34,338 nucleotides of DNA from DATBDN01 sp036269895 (GTDB lineage: Bacteria > Actinomycetota > Thermoleophilia > Solirubrobacterales > Thermoleophilaceae). The translations under genes and the position numbers were made by a program. Each line of letters begins with the position of its first letter. Position 1 is the stretch's first letter. The stretch is from positions 1 to 34,338 of the forward strand of contig DATBDN010000047.1 of assembly GCA_036269895.1 (NCBI GenBank). The letters are read 5' to 3'. The notes beneath the pieces were generated by a model. The model was not told the origin of the DNA. It was given only the letters and a program-made list of their open reading frames with translations, and did no database searches. Of the stretch, positions 16,301-23,191 are shown in pieces.

Positions 16301-17308
16301 CTACGGCGTAGTGGGCGGGATCGAGCCTGGCGTGAAGTACGGCCAGTCGTCGCGCGACCAGTGGACCAGGTCGAGGAGCATCTCCCGCCCCCGGTTCGGA
16401 GGCCCGTTAGCGCGGAAGCCGTTGTACAGCAGCCACCAGTGGCCGTTCGGTGACTGCAGCACGGCGCCGTGGCCGGGGCACTTCCAGCGCTTGTCCGACT
16501 TCAGGATCGGGTTCTGCTTCGCTCGCTTCCACGGCCCGTAGATGCCGTGGGCGCGAGCCACGCCGAGCGCGTAGCTGCAGTCGCTCGGCGAGCAGCAGCG
16601 GCCGCCCGAGTAGAAGAGGTACAGCCAGTGATGGCGCCGGATGATTCGCGGGCCCTCGACGAGGCCGCCCTCCCAGCTGTGGCGATGGCCGACCATGATC
16701 TTGTGCGGCGTGCCGGTCAGGCGCAACAGGTCTTGCGTGAGCGGCTGGGTCCAGATCGAGCTCGGGGCGTCGCCGCCGTTCTCCTTCCACACGAGGAACG
16801 GCCAGCCGGTTGAGTTGTAGACCACGCTCGGGTCGATCGACGCATTCGGCTGACAGACGAGCGGGCCGTAATCGGTGTAGGGGCCGATCGGATTGCTCGC
16901 AACGCCCACGGTCACGCACGGGCGGCCGCGCTTCTTGCGCGCGCTGTAGTAGACGAGATAGCGGTCGCCGTCCCGGACGAGCCACGGCCCCCAGACCTGG
17001 CTGCCGGTGCTCCACGCAGGCGGCTGGGTGTAGAGAGAGCCGGCCAGGGACCAATGGACGAGGTCGGGCGAGCGCAGGATTGGGGGAGACGGCTGGCCGC
17101 CGGACTTGGTGGCGATCGCCCAGTACTCCGGCCCGATGCGCATGGCGGTCGGGTCGGGGAAGTCGCCTGGCATCACGGGATTGCTGTAGGCGGGTGGATC
17201 GAGCGCGGTAGTCGTTGACGGTTCCGCCGCGAGCGCGCGCACGCCGCCGGCCGCCAAAGCGACCAGCAGCACGACGGAGACGAAGAGGCGCTTGCCGCTG
17301 ACAAGCAT
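16301..17308 (-). CDS. Secreted glycoside hydrolase, GH43-like five-bladed propeller
   Basis: The 335-residue precursor has an N-terminal signal sequence (KRLFVSVVLLVALAAGGVRALAAE). The mature part begins YSNPVMPGDFPDPTAMRIG, where D52 matches the catalytic base of GH43. NASIDPSVVYNSTG supplies the pKa-modulating aspartate (D159), and GGLVEGPRIIRRHHWLYLFYSGG the acid E218. The C-terminal CPGHGAVLQSPNGHWWLLYNGF is the usual last blade with the metal-site histidine. It probably cleaves arabinose- or xylose-containing glycans outside the cell. The stop lies 43 nt from the secreted hydrolase start, so both secreted enzymes may be co-transcribed for polymer use. Confidence 0.88.
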   Translation of the reverse strand: MLVSGKRLFVSVVLLVALAAGGVRALAAEPSTTTALDPPAYSNPVMPGDFPDPTAMRIGPEYWAIATKSGGQPSPPILRSPDLVHWSLAGSLYTQPPAWSTGSQVWGPWLVRDGDRYLVYYSARKKRGRPCVTVGVASNPIGPYTDYGPLVCQPNASIDPSVVYNSTGWPFLVWKENGGDAPSSIWTQPLTQDLLRLTGTPHKIMVGHRHSWEGGLVEGPRIIRRHHWLYLFYSGGRCCSPSDCSYALGVARAHGIYGPWKRAKQNPILKSDKRWKCPGHGAVLQSPNGHWWLLYNGFRANGPPNRGREMLLDLVHWSRDDWPYFTPGSIPPTTP

Positions 17309-17445
17309 CTTGGCTCAGAACCCGAATCGCCTGTCGAAGTTCCGCACGCTCTGACGCACTCTGACGATTGCAGCCCCTGCGCCCCGGGTAGTGCACGCGT
17401 GGGTACGGGACGGGCGCTTAGTCAACCTACAGAGGAGATCGACCA

Positions 17446-18273
17446 ATGCGGCAACGGACGCTGCTGCTCGTACCTGTTCTCGTGCTCGCGGGGCTACTGA
17501 TTCCGAGCACGTCAATGGCGGCTTCGAGCACGCTCAGCCTCAAGGCCAAGATCACGAGGTTCGAGGCGCGCGGAAGCGCGCTGACTGCTGTCGGGCAGAT
17601 AACCGGCACTCTCGGCTCGAACGGGCAGGTCGTGCGCGATCGTGCGCCCGTCCGTTTCCAGGTCGCGCGGGCCAGCGCCGGCCGGCGCTGCAACATCCTC
17701 ACGCTGAACCTGCAGCAGCTGCATCTCGCGCTGCTCGGCGCGCGGGTCGACACAAGCGCGATCAACCTGGAGCTGTATGGCACGCGCGGCGCCATTCTCG
17801 GCAACCTGTTCTGCGCACTCAGCAAGGCGAAGATCAGGCTGCCACGCGTCGCCTCGGCGATGAATCACAGGCTCTCAGGTCATCCGCTGAATGTGATGGC
17901 GGCGCAGTCAGCCGTCGGGAACGCCGCTCAGACCCCGAGCAGCTGTCAGGTCCTGAATCTGGTCCTCGGACCGCTTCACCTGAACCTGCTCGGACTGAAT
18001 GTCGACCTCTACGGCAAGACGAAGAACGACCCCGTCACGGTGACGATCACCGCGCTGCCGGGGCAGGGGTTGCTCGGTGACGTGCTTTGCTCGCTCGCCG
18101 GCGGGTCAAGCATCTCGTCGTTGCCGGCGTTGCAAAGCCTGTTGACCAGCCTCGGCCTGACGATCAGCGAGGCGGATCTGCAGAACCTGCTGAACAACCT
18201 CGGCATCACGACCCTGACAAGCGGTCTGTCGACCGCTGACCTGCAGCGCATCCTGCAAGCGCTCGGAGTCTGA
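17446..18273 (+). CDS. Secreted protein with internal duplication, unknown function
   Basis: The 275-residue precursor has a clear signal peptide (residues 1-25, ending STSMAAS). Two related modules follow. One around residues 83-126 reads CNILTLNLQQLHLALLGARVD, then NLELYGTRG and LGNLFCALS. The other around 165-225 reads CQVLNLVLGPLHLNLLGLNVD, then VTVTITALPG and LGDVLCSLAGG. Each module has a Cys at its start and one near its end, suggesting disulfides after export. The C-terminus (from about 230) is Leu-rich (LPALQSLLTSLG, ADLQNLLNNLG, ADLQRILQALG). A strong ribosome site (GAGGAG, 17432-17437) precedes the ATG. I do not recognise the family by name. Confidence 0.8.
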   Translation: MRQRTLLLVPVLVLAGLLIPSTSMAASSTLSLKAKITRFEARGSALTAVGQITGTLGSNGQVVRDRAPVRFQVARASAGRRCNILTLNLQQLHLALLGARVDTSAINLELYGTRGAILGNLFCALSKAKIRLPRVASAMNHRLSGHPLNVMAAQSAVGNAAQTPSSCQVLNLVLGPLHLNLLGLNVDLYGKTKNDPVTVTITALPGQGLLGDVLCSLAGGSSISSLPALQSLLTSLGLTISEADLQNLLNNLGITTLTSGLSTADLQRILQALGV

Positions 18274-18281
18274 CGGCACAC

Positions 18282-18315
18282 GGGCGCCGCAGCCGTTGAC
18301 GCGGTTGCGGCGCCC
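18282..18315. terminator. Bidirectional hairpin between convergent genes
   Basis: GGGCGCCGCA at 18282-18291 pairs perfectly with TGCGGCGCCC at 18306-18315 around a 14-nt loop that can itself pair. It lies between the stops of the secreted protein and the VOC protein. No U tract is present, so factor-independent termination is uncertain. Confidence 0.55.
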
Positions 18316-18322
18316 CAGCTGC

Positions 18323-18739
18323 CTAGCGGGTCGACTGGTCGCTGGAGAGGCGCGCCTCGTCGATTACCGGCTGGAAAAGCTCGATCGGGTTACCGGCGGG
18401 ATCCTCCACGAGGATCTGCTTGCCGCCGACGCCCGTGACGATGTCGTTGCGGAACTTGGCACCCTCGTCGCGCAGCGCGGCGACGAGCCCTTCGATGTCG
18501 TCGACCTCGAGCTGGAAGCGGTTCCAGCCGCCGGGCTCGGGCATGGTCCCGTCGGGCATTGACTGCCCACCGCCTGGCCCGCCGCCGGGGGCGCTAAGCA
18601 CGAGGCGCAGGTCCGCGCGCGAAAGCATCGCGAAGGCGGGGGCGGGGTGCATGTCCACCTGGAAGCCGAGCGCCCGGCTGTAGAACTCGATTGCAGCGTC
18701 GACGTCGTCGACGATGTAGCGGACGCTGACTTTGGCCAT
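18323..18739 (-). CDS. VOC (glyoxalase/bleomycin-resistance fold) protein
   Basis: The 138-residue protein has the paired beta-alpha-beta-beta-beta modules of the VOC superfamily: VRYIVDDVDAAIEFYSRALGFQVDMHP at the start, and FQLEVDDIEGLVAALRDEGAKFRND with KQILVEDPAGNPIELFQP at the end. Conserved metal-ligand positions (E in NPIELF) are present. Substrate is unknown; many such proteins are dioxygenases, isomerases or resistance proteins. ATG 18739 has a GGAGG ribosome site just upstream; an in-frame start at 18769 would overlap the preceding gene. It follows the small secreted-protein gene by 26 nt, probably as one transcript. Confidence 0.88.
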   Translation of the reverse strand: MAKVSVRYIVDDVDAAIEFYSRALGFQVDMHPAPAFAMLSRADLRLVLSAPGGGPGGGQSMPDGTMPEPGGWNRFQLEVDDIEGLVAALRDEGAKFRNDIVTGVGGKQILVEDPAGNPIELFQPVIDEARLSSDQSTR

Positions 18740-18765
18740 GTAGGCCTCCGAACGTGGTGGGCTCG

Positions 18766-19143
18766 TCACGGGCTCAGGACGCGCAGGTGGGCCGTCACGC
18801 CGAAGTTACCGCCACCGCAGCGGCCACTGATCGAGTAGTGACCCGCGTGCGTTGTCGCCGGGATCAGCACGGAATGACCGTAGTGCGCATTGCTCCGCAC
18901 CCGCGCGAAGACGGCAGGCACGCCGGCGAACTCATGACGCGGCGAGAAGGCGCGGGACAGGAGCATGACGCGGTCGCCCGTCGGGCAGCCGCCCGCATTG
19001 CCGCTCAGCTGGACACGGTGCGCTGCGTGGACGGTGCCGGGTGTGACGTGGATCGAAGGCCCGGCGGCGAACGCGACAGCTGAAATGGCCAGAGCCGCGA
19101 CCGTCGTCACCGTCATCTGCTTCACAGCCCCAACGTGCTTCAC
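18766..19143 (-). CDS. Small secreted protein of unknown function
   Basis: The 125-residue precursor has an N-terminal signal sequence (MTVTTVAALAISAVAFAAG, starting at Met10). The mature part is a short, probably all-beta domain (IHVTPGTVHAAHRVQLSGNAGGC, then HAGHYSISGRCGGGNFGVTAHLRVL) with two Cys that could form a disulfide. It resembles one immunoglobulin-like beta-sandwich unit. ATG 19143 and ATG 19116 (Met10) are both possible; the second gives a more typical signal peptide. No named family is recognised. Confidence 0.75.
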   Translation of the reverse strand: MKHVGAVKQMTVTTVAALAISAVAFAAGPSIHVTPGTVHAAHRVQLSGNAGGCPTGDRVMLLSRAFSPRHEFAGVPAVFARVRSNAHYGHSVLIPATTHAGHYSISGRCGGGNFGVTAHLRVLSP

Positions 19144-19209
19144 GGCCCCAGTATCCGTCGCGCCCGTTGCAGCCGCAAGCGGCAGCGCGGCGCCCGGTTC
19201 CCGTTCGGG

Positions 19210-19215
19210 TAGGGT
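19210..19215 (+). promoter_or_regulatory. Putative -10 box for the aminotransferase-like gene
   Basis: TAGGGT ends 6 nt before ATG 19222, with no Shine-Dalgarno between them. Transcription would begin at about the start codon. I see no clear -35 box. Confidence 0.35.
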
Positions 19216-19221
19216 CGCTCA

Positions 19222-20376
19222 ATGCGGCACCCAGGCCGGTTGGCGGAGATTCCGGGCTTTGGAATCGACGAGGTCGCAGAAGCCGCTGGCGACGACCCCG
19301 ACGTCCTCCGGCTCGAGAATCTCGACACCGATCTACCGGTTCCTGACGGGGTAATCGAGGCGACGCGCCGCGCCGTGGGAGTGGACGAGTACAACTCGTA
19401 CCTGCCGTTCGACGGGCGTGCCGACCTGAAAGCGGCCGTCGCAGCTCACTTCGAGCGGCGCTCGGGTGTCAGCGTGAGCCTGGAGCAGATCACGATCACC
19501 GGCGGCGACGGGGACTGCCTCAACAACGCTCTGAACGTCACGACCGACGTGGGCGACGAGATCGTCGTGACCGACCCGACCTACGCGGGCATGATCAATC
19601 GCGTCCGCTTGGTCGGTGCCATTCCTCGCCTCGCGCCACAGCACGTCGAGGACGGGAGCTGGCGCCTGAGCCCGGAGCGGCTGCGCGAGGCCGTCGGCCC
19701 GAAGACGCGTGTCGTCTTCCTCATGAATCCAGCGTTCCCGCACGGCGGACGGTTAAACGAGGACGAGTGGCAAGCCGTCGCGGATGTCTGCATCGAGAAC
19801 GACCTCTGGCTCGTCTACTGGGCGATGTACGAGGGTGTTGTCTTCGACGGCGCGCCGGTCCTGCATCCCGCGTCGATCCCGGGAATGGCGGAGCGCACGG
19901 TCACGGCTTCGGCGGTGTCGATGGAATGGCGGATGATCGGCTGGCGCGTCGGGTGGACGATCGGCCCGCCTGAGCTGGCGGACGATCTCGGGCTCGCGCA
20001 CATCTACAACGCGGTCACGCCCGGTGGGATCGGGATGGCGGGCGCCGTCGCCGCCCTTCAGGCGTCGCAGGACGATCTCGACCGCAACGTCGCCGAGCTG
20101 CAGCGCCGCCGCGATGCGATGCTCGCGGAGCTCGAGGGGCTGCCTGTCGTGAAGCCCGACGGCGCTTGGTCGATGCTCATGGACTGCGAGCGACTCGGCG
20201 TCGGCCCGGTCGAGCTGTCGCGCCGGCTCATCCGCGAGAAAGTCGCTGCGACGCCGATGACGGGCTGGGGTGGCCCGGTCGCCGACCGGCACATCCGCTT
20301 CGTCTTCTCGAACGAGCCGGTCGATCGCCTGGCAGGGCTCGGCGACAAGGTGCGACGTGCGCTCGAGCGCGGCTAG
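19222..20376 (+). CDS. Aminotransferase class I/II fold protein lacking the PLP lysine
   Basis: The 384-residue protein aligns by eye with fold-type I aminotransferases along its whole length: YNSYLPFDGRADLKAAVAAHF, ITGGDGDCLNNALNV, VTDPTYAGMINRVRLVG, WLVYWAMYEGVVFDG, AVSMEWRMIGWRVGW and DRHIRFVFSN. The phosphate-site Arg (R242) and the carboxylate-binding Arg (R359) are kept. However the Schiff-base Lys of the SxSK motif is Met (M234), the PLP-nitrogen Asp of the SDEVYE motif is Trp (W200), and NPxNPTG reads NPAFPHGG. It therefore cannot work as a standard PLP aminotransferase. The reading frame is intact, with no stops, and codon use is like that of its neighbours, so this looks like a maintained non-canonical protein, not decay. 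Role unknown. Confidence 0.85.
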   Translation: MRHPGRLAEIPGFGIDEVAEAAGDDPDVLRLENLDTDLPVPDGVIEATRRAVGVDEYNSYLPFDGRADLKAAVAAHFERRSGVSVSLEQITITGGDGDCLNNALNVTTDVGDEIVVTDPTYAGMINRVRLVGAIPRLAPQHVEDGSWRLSPERLREAVGPKTRVVFLMNPAFPHGGRLNEDEWQAVADVCIENDLWLVYWAMYEGVVFDGAPVLHPASIPGMAERTVTASAVSMEWRMIGWRVGWTIGPPELADDLGLAHIYNAVTPGGIGMAGAVAALQASQDDLDRNVAELQRRRDAMLAELEGLPVVKPDGAWSMLMDCERLGVGPVELSRRLIREKVAATPMTGWGGPVADRHIRFVFSNEPVDRLAGLGDKVRRALERG

Positions 20377-20451
20377 CCTTCGGGCCGCATGATCAGTACG
20401 AACCAATTCTGAAACGACCGCTAACCGTAAGCGGGGTTCAAGCTCGCGGCC

Positions 20452-20494
20452 GTACCCCAAGTCCAAGGTCTGTCAGACCCTGGATCTTGGGCAC
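20452..20494 (+). repeat. Left REP-like inverted repeat of the RAYT unit
   Basis: The arm starts GTACCCCA and ends TTGGGCAC (outer stem). Its core CCAAGGTCTGTCAGACCCTGG forms an inner stem GGTCTG/CAGACC around a single T. It matches the reverse complement of the right arm at about 37 of 43 positions. The transposase stop codon (20473-20475) lies inside the core. Confidence 0.85.
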
Positions 20495-20961
20495 ATCAGA
20501 CTCGTGCGGTGCGGATCGTCACCCGTGCCGTGACTGCTCCATCTGTACTCGCCGGCGTCCGTGCAGATACCGGCGCGGACGGGGTTGGCCCCGACGTAGG
20601 CGACCGCTATTGCCAGTTGGCGTTCGTCTCTGATCGGCTCGGACTTGAACGGTCGCTTGAATAGGTGCCCGCCACGCGCGTGCCGGTGGTTGAAGTAGCG
20701 GACGTACGCGCTGAGGAGTCGCTGCATGCCGTCGCTGAAGTTGGCGGTCGCGGTGATTACTACCAAGTGGAAGTGGTTCCTCATCAGGCAGTACGCGCCC
20801 AGATCCCACTGGTAGGCGTCGACTACCCCCTTGAGCAGCACGAGCAGCACCTGACGGTCGGCGTTGTCGCGGAAGATCACCATTCCGCTGTTCCCGCGCG
20901 GAAACGCGTGGTGAGCACCGTTTGTCGCGTCGCCGCGCTTCTTGAGAGGCACGAACTTCAA
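20473..20961 (-). CDS. REP-associated tyrosine transposase (RAYT, Y1_Tnp / IS200-like)
   Basis: The 162-residue protein carries the HUH motif in AYCLMRNHFHLVV (H63, H65) and the candidate nucleophile tyrosine in SAYVRYFNHRHARGGHLFKRPF (Y86 or Y89). GAHHAFPRGNSG near the N-terminus is the usual RAYT/YafM-like start, and AVAYVGANPVRAGI with YRWSSHG completes the signature. It should nick and join single-stranded REP DNA. The start is TTG 20961, the only start near the family N-terminus. The last residues (MCPRSRV) are encoded by the left palindrome. The gene appears complete. Confidence 0.9.
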   Translation of the reverse strand: MKFVPLKKRGDATNGAHHAFPRGNSGMVIFRDNADRQVLLVLLKGVVDAYQWDLGAYCLMRNHFHLVVITATANFSDGMQRLLSAYVRYFNHRHARGGHLFKRPFKSEPIRDERQLAIAVAYVGANPVRAGICTDAGEYRWSSHGTGDDPHRTSLMCPRSRV

Positions 20962-20988
20962 AGCCGCGAAGCGGAGAGAGTTCGCCCC

Positions 20989-21031
20989 GTACCCAGAAGG
21001 CAGGGTCTGACAGACCTTGGATCTGGGGTAC
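20989..21031 (-). repeat. Right REP-like inverted repeat of the RAYT unit
   Basis: The arm starts GTACCCAG and ends TGGGGTAC. Its core CAGGGTCTGACAGACCTTGG is the exact reverse complement of 20 bases of the left arm. It lies upstream of the transposase start and about 110 bp before efp. Confidence 0.85.
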
Positions 21032-21139
21032 TCGCCATCGCGGCTGTGACGCGCCCGATCGAGCCAATGATCCCCTATCCACGGCTATCGTCAGCTCGTA
21101 ACCGTATTGAGATTTGGCTCTAGAAAGCACTGATTCGCC

Positions 21140-21700
21140 ATCATTTCGACCAACCAGTTCAAGAACGGCAATCACATCGAGGTGGACGGGACCATCTTCC
21201 GGGTCCAGGAGTTCCAGCATGTGAAGCCCGGCAAGGGGCCGGCGTTCGTCCGGACCAAGCTCAAGCGCGTCTCCGACGGCGCCGTCATCGACAGGACCTT
21301 CCGCGCAGGGGAAAAGTTCCGCGCTGTCCGCAACGAGGTCCGCAAGATGCAGTTCCTCTACAGCGACGGGACCAGCGCCCACATGATGGACATGGAGACC
21401 TACGAGCAGCTAGAGCTCCCGCAGGAGCTCGTGGCGGAGGAGCTGCGCTGGATCAAGCCGAACGAGGAGATCGAGATCCTCTACGTCGACGACGCGCCGT
21501 CCGGCATCCAGCTTCCCACGTCGGTCGAGCTGGAGGTCACGGAGACCGATCCGGGCCTGAAAGGCGACACGGTCTCCGGCGGTGGCGACAAGCCGGCGAC
21601 GCTCGAGACCGGGGTGAGCGTCAAGGTCCCGCTGTTCGTCAACGTGGGCGACCGGATCAAGGTCCAGACCTCCTCGGGCGAGTACATCTCGCGCGCCTAA
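21140..21700 (+). CDS. efp: Translation elongation factor P with non-canonical start
   Basis: The frame encodes a full EF-P of 186 residues, in the family range. Domain I runs ISTNQFKNGNHIEVDGTIFRVQEFQHVKPGKGPAFVRTKL with K32 at the tip of the functional loop; domains II-III end in VKVPLFVNVGDRIKVQTSSGEYISRA. EF-P relieves ribosomes stalled on polyproline. The expected MISTN start reads ATC-ATT-TCG-ACC-AAC: the Met position is ATC at 21140, with TGA three codons upstream, so no ATG, GTG or TTG can supply the N-terminus. GTG 21182 would delete the first 14 residues. Translation from ATC or ATT, or a sequence error, must be assumed. First gene of a five-gene operon. Confidence 0.9.
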   Translation: MISTNQFKNGNHIEVDGTIFRVQEFQHVKPGKGPAFVRTKLKRVSDGAVIDRTFRAGEKFRAVRNEVRKMQFLYSDGTSAHMMDMETYEQLELPQELVAEELRWIKPNEEIEILYVDDAPSGIQLPTSVELEVTETDPGLKGDTVSGGGDKPATLETGVSVKVPLFVNVGDRIKVQTSSGEYISRA

Positions 21701-21702
21701 CT

Positions 21703-22080
21703 ATGCGCCGGGCCGATCAGCGTCGAGCTGCGGTGGTCGCGCTCTACCAGCAGGACACAGGCCGCCCGCTCGAGGACGTCATGCCCAAGGACGCAAGTTC
21801 GTTTACTCATGAGCTGGTCGACGGTGTGCTCGAGCACAAAGAGGAGCTCGACGCCCTGATCGAGCGCTACGCGCAGGGCTGGACGCTCGACCGAATCGCG
21901 CCGCTCGAGCGCAGCATCCTCCGCGTCGCGCTCTACGAGATGCTTCACCGGACCGACGTGCCGGACGAGGTCGCAATCGACGAGGCCGTCGAGGCCGCCA
22001 AGGAGCTGTGCGCGGCCGAGGCGCCGGGCTTCGTGAACGGCATCCTCGGCGCCGTAAAGCGAACGGAGGACGCGGCATGA
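21703..22080 (+). CDS. nusB: Transcription antitermination factor NusB
   Basis: The 125-residue all-helical protein matches NusB: RRADQRRAAVVALYQQDTG at the start, then APLERSILRVALYEMLHRTDVPDEVAIDEAVEAAK and PGFVNGILGAV. NusB binds boxA RNA with NusE in rRNA antitermination. It starts 2 nt after the efp stop, and its stop overlaps the xseB start by 4 nt. The order efp-nusB is conserved in Actinomycetota. Confidence 0.95.
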   Translation: MRRADQRRAAVVALYQQDTGRPLEDVMPKDASSFTHELVDGVLEHKEELDALIERYAQGWTLDRIAPLERSILRVALYEMLHRTDVPDEVAIDEAVEAAKELCAAEAPGFVNGILGAVKRTEDAA

Positions 22081-22280
22081 CCCCTGAGCTCGAGGAGCTC
22101 GTGTCTGAGCTCGAGAACACGGCGGATCAGCTGCGCGCCGGCGACCTCTCGCCGGAGGACGCGGCGACGGCGGTCGAGCGCTGTGCCGAGCTGGCGGCTC
22201 GCGTGGGCGCCACGCTCGACGCCCAGGCGCGCGAGCCGGAGGAGACGCTCCCCGGCCAGGAGGAGCTTCCCTCAGGGTGA
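22077..22280 (+). CDS. xseB: Exodeoxyribonuclease VII small subunit
   Basis: The 67-residue protein has the XseB pattern: LEELVSELENTADQLRAGDLSPEDAATAVERCAELAARV, two helices separated by GDLS. XseB binds XseA to form exonuclease VII. The xseA gene, often adjacent, is not in this window. The gene overlaps nusB and the next gene by 4 nt each, showing tight translational coupling. The acidic C-terminus (EPEETLPGQEELPSG) is unconserved. Confidence 0.8.
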   Translation: MTPELEELVSELENTADQLRAGDLSPEDAATAVERCAELAARVGATLDAQAREPEETLPGQEELPSG

Positions 22281-23191
22281 CAGCTCCGCCGCATCCTTCG
22301 CGATCAACCGCGGTGCAGGAAGCCGCCTACCCGGTCGCCCTGCAGCGCCAGGTCGACGACTACCTCAAAGGTTTGACGTTCTCACGCGAGGCCGCGACCC
22401 AGGGCCTCGAGGATGCGATGCGCTACAGCCTGCTCGCCGGCGGCAAGCGAATCCGGCCCGTGCTGGCGCTTGCGACGGCGGCGTCGCTCGACCTCGAGCC
22501 CGCGCACGTGCTGCCGCTGGCGGCCGCGCTCGAGCTCATCCACACGTACTCGCTGATCCACGACGACCTGCCGGCGATGGACGACGACGACACGCGCCGC
22601 GGGAAGCCCACCAACCACAAGGTCTACGGCGAGGACGTCGCCATCTTGGCGGGCGACGCGCTCTTCGCCGAGGCCGTCACCCACGTCCTCGAGCACCAGC
22701 AGGGGGAGCCCGAGAACGTGAACGCCGCGCTCCGCGAGATCACGCGCGCGGCTGCGGTCTCCGGCATGGTCGGCGGTCAGTACGTCGACATCACGGCGTC
22801 GGCGTCCCTGGATGCCGTGGGACTGCGCCATCTGCACGAGCTGAAGACCGGCCGCCTGATCGGGGCCTCGGTCCAGTCCGTACTGAGACTGGAAGGTATT
22901 AACGAGCCTGCCACAATCCCCTACACCCGTTTCGCAGCGGAGCTGGGCGTCCTGTTCCAGATCGTCGACGACATCCTCGACGTGACAGGGGACGAGGAGG
23001 CGCTCGGAAAGCCGCAGGGGTCCGACGAGCGGCATGGGAAGAGGACTTACGTGAGCGTGTTCGGACTGGAGCGAGCAAGGGAATTGGCCCTGGAGAGCCA
23101 CGCCAAGGCGCGCACAGCGCTCGAGGAGGCAGATGGCCGGACCGGGACCCTCGAGCAAATCACCGACTACATCCTCACCCGCAAGAGCTAG
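22277..23191 (+). CDS. ispA: Polyprenyl (farnesyl/geranylgeranyl) diphosphate synthase
   Basis: The 304-residue enzyme shows the first Asp-rich motif IHDDLPAMDDDDTRRG, the second QIVDDILDVTGDE, and LLAGGKRIRPVL and LHELKTGRLI. It condenses IPP with allylic diphosphates. The two residues inserted in the first Asp-rich motif (DDxxxxD) place it with bacterial IspA-type synthases, but C15 versus C20 product cannot be fixed by eye. The GTG start overlaps xseB; the stop is directly followed by the dxs ATG. With dxs it supplies isoprenoid precursors, for instance for undecaprenyl phosphate and quinones. Confidence 0.92.
   Translation: MTAPPHPSRSTAVQEAAYPVALQRQVDDYLKGLTFSREAATQGLEDAMRYSLLAGGKRIRPVLALATAASLDLEPAHVLPLAAALELIHTYSLIHDDLPAMDDDDTRRGKPTNHKVYGEDVAILAGDALFAEAVTHVLEHQQGEPENVNAALREITRAAAVSGMVGGQYVDITASASLDAVGLRHLHELKTGRLIGASVQSVLRLEGINEPATIPYTRFAAELGVLFQIVDDILDVTGDEEALGKPQGSDERHGKRTYVSVFGLERARELALESHAKARTALEEADGRTGTLEQITDYILTRKS

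Larger units (their letters stand above)
20452..21031. mobile_element. RAYT unit: Y1 transposase gene bounded by REP-type inverted repeats
   Basis: A 580-bp unit consists of a REP-associated tyrosine transposase gene between two inverted 43-bp repeats, each of which can form a two-tier hairpin. It separates the aminotransferase-like gene from efp. RAYTs are normally single-copy, domesticated relatives of IS200/IS605 transposases that mobilise short palindromes. No target-site duplication is expected. An 8-bp TAACCGTA occurs on both sides (near 20422 and 21099), which may be chance. Confidence 0.8.

Noticed and set aside
17350..17372. Tandem CTCTGACG repeats upstream of the secreted-protein and GH43 genes
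   Set aside because: Only two imperfect 8-bp copies; no match to a known regulator that I can defend.
20422..21107. TAACCGTA direct repeats flanking the RAYT unit as a target-site duplication
   Set aside because: Y1 transposases do not make target-site duplications, and the copies lie some distance outside the inverted repeats; an 8-mer repeat can be chance.
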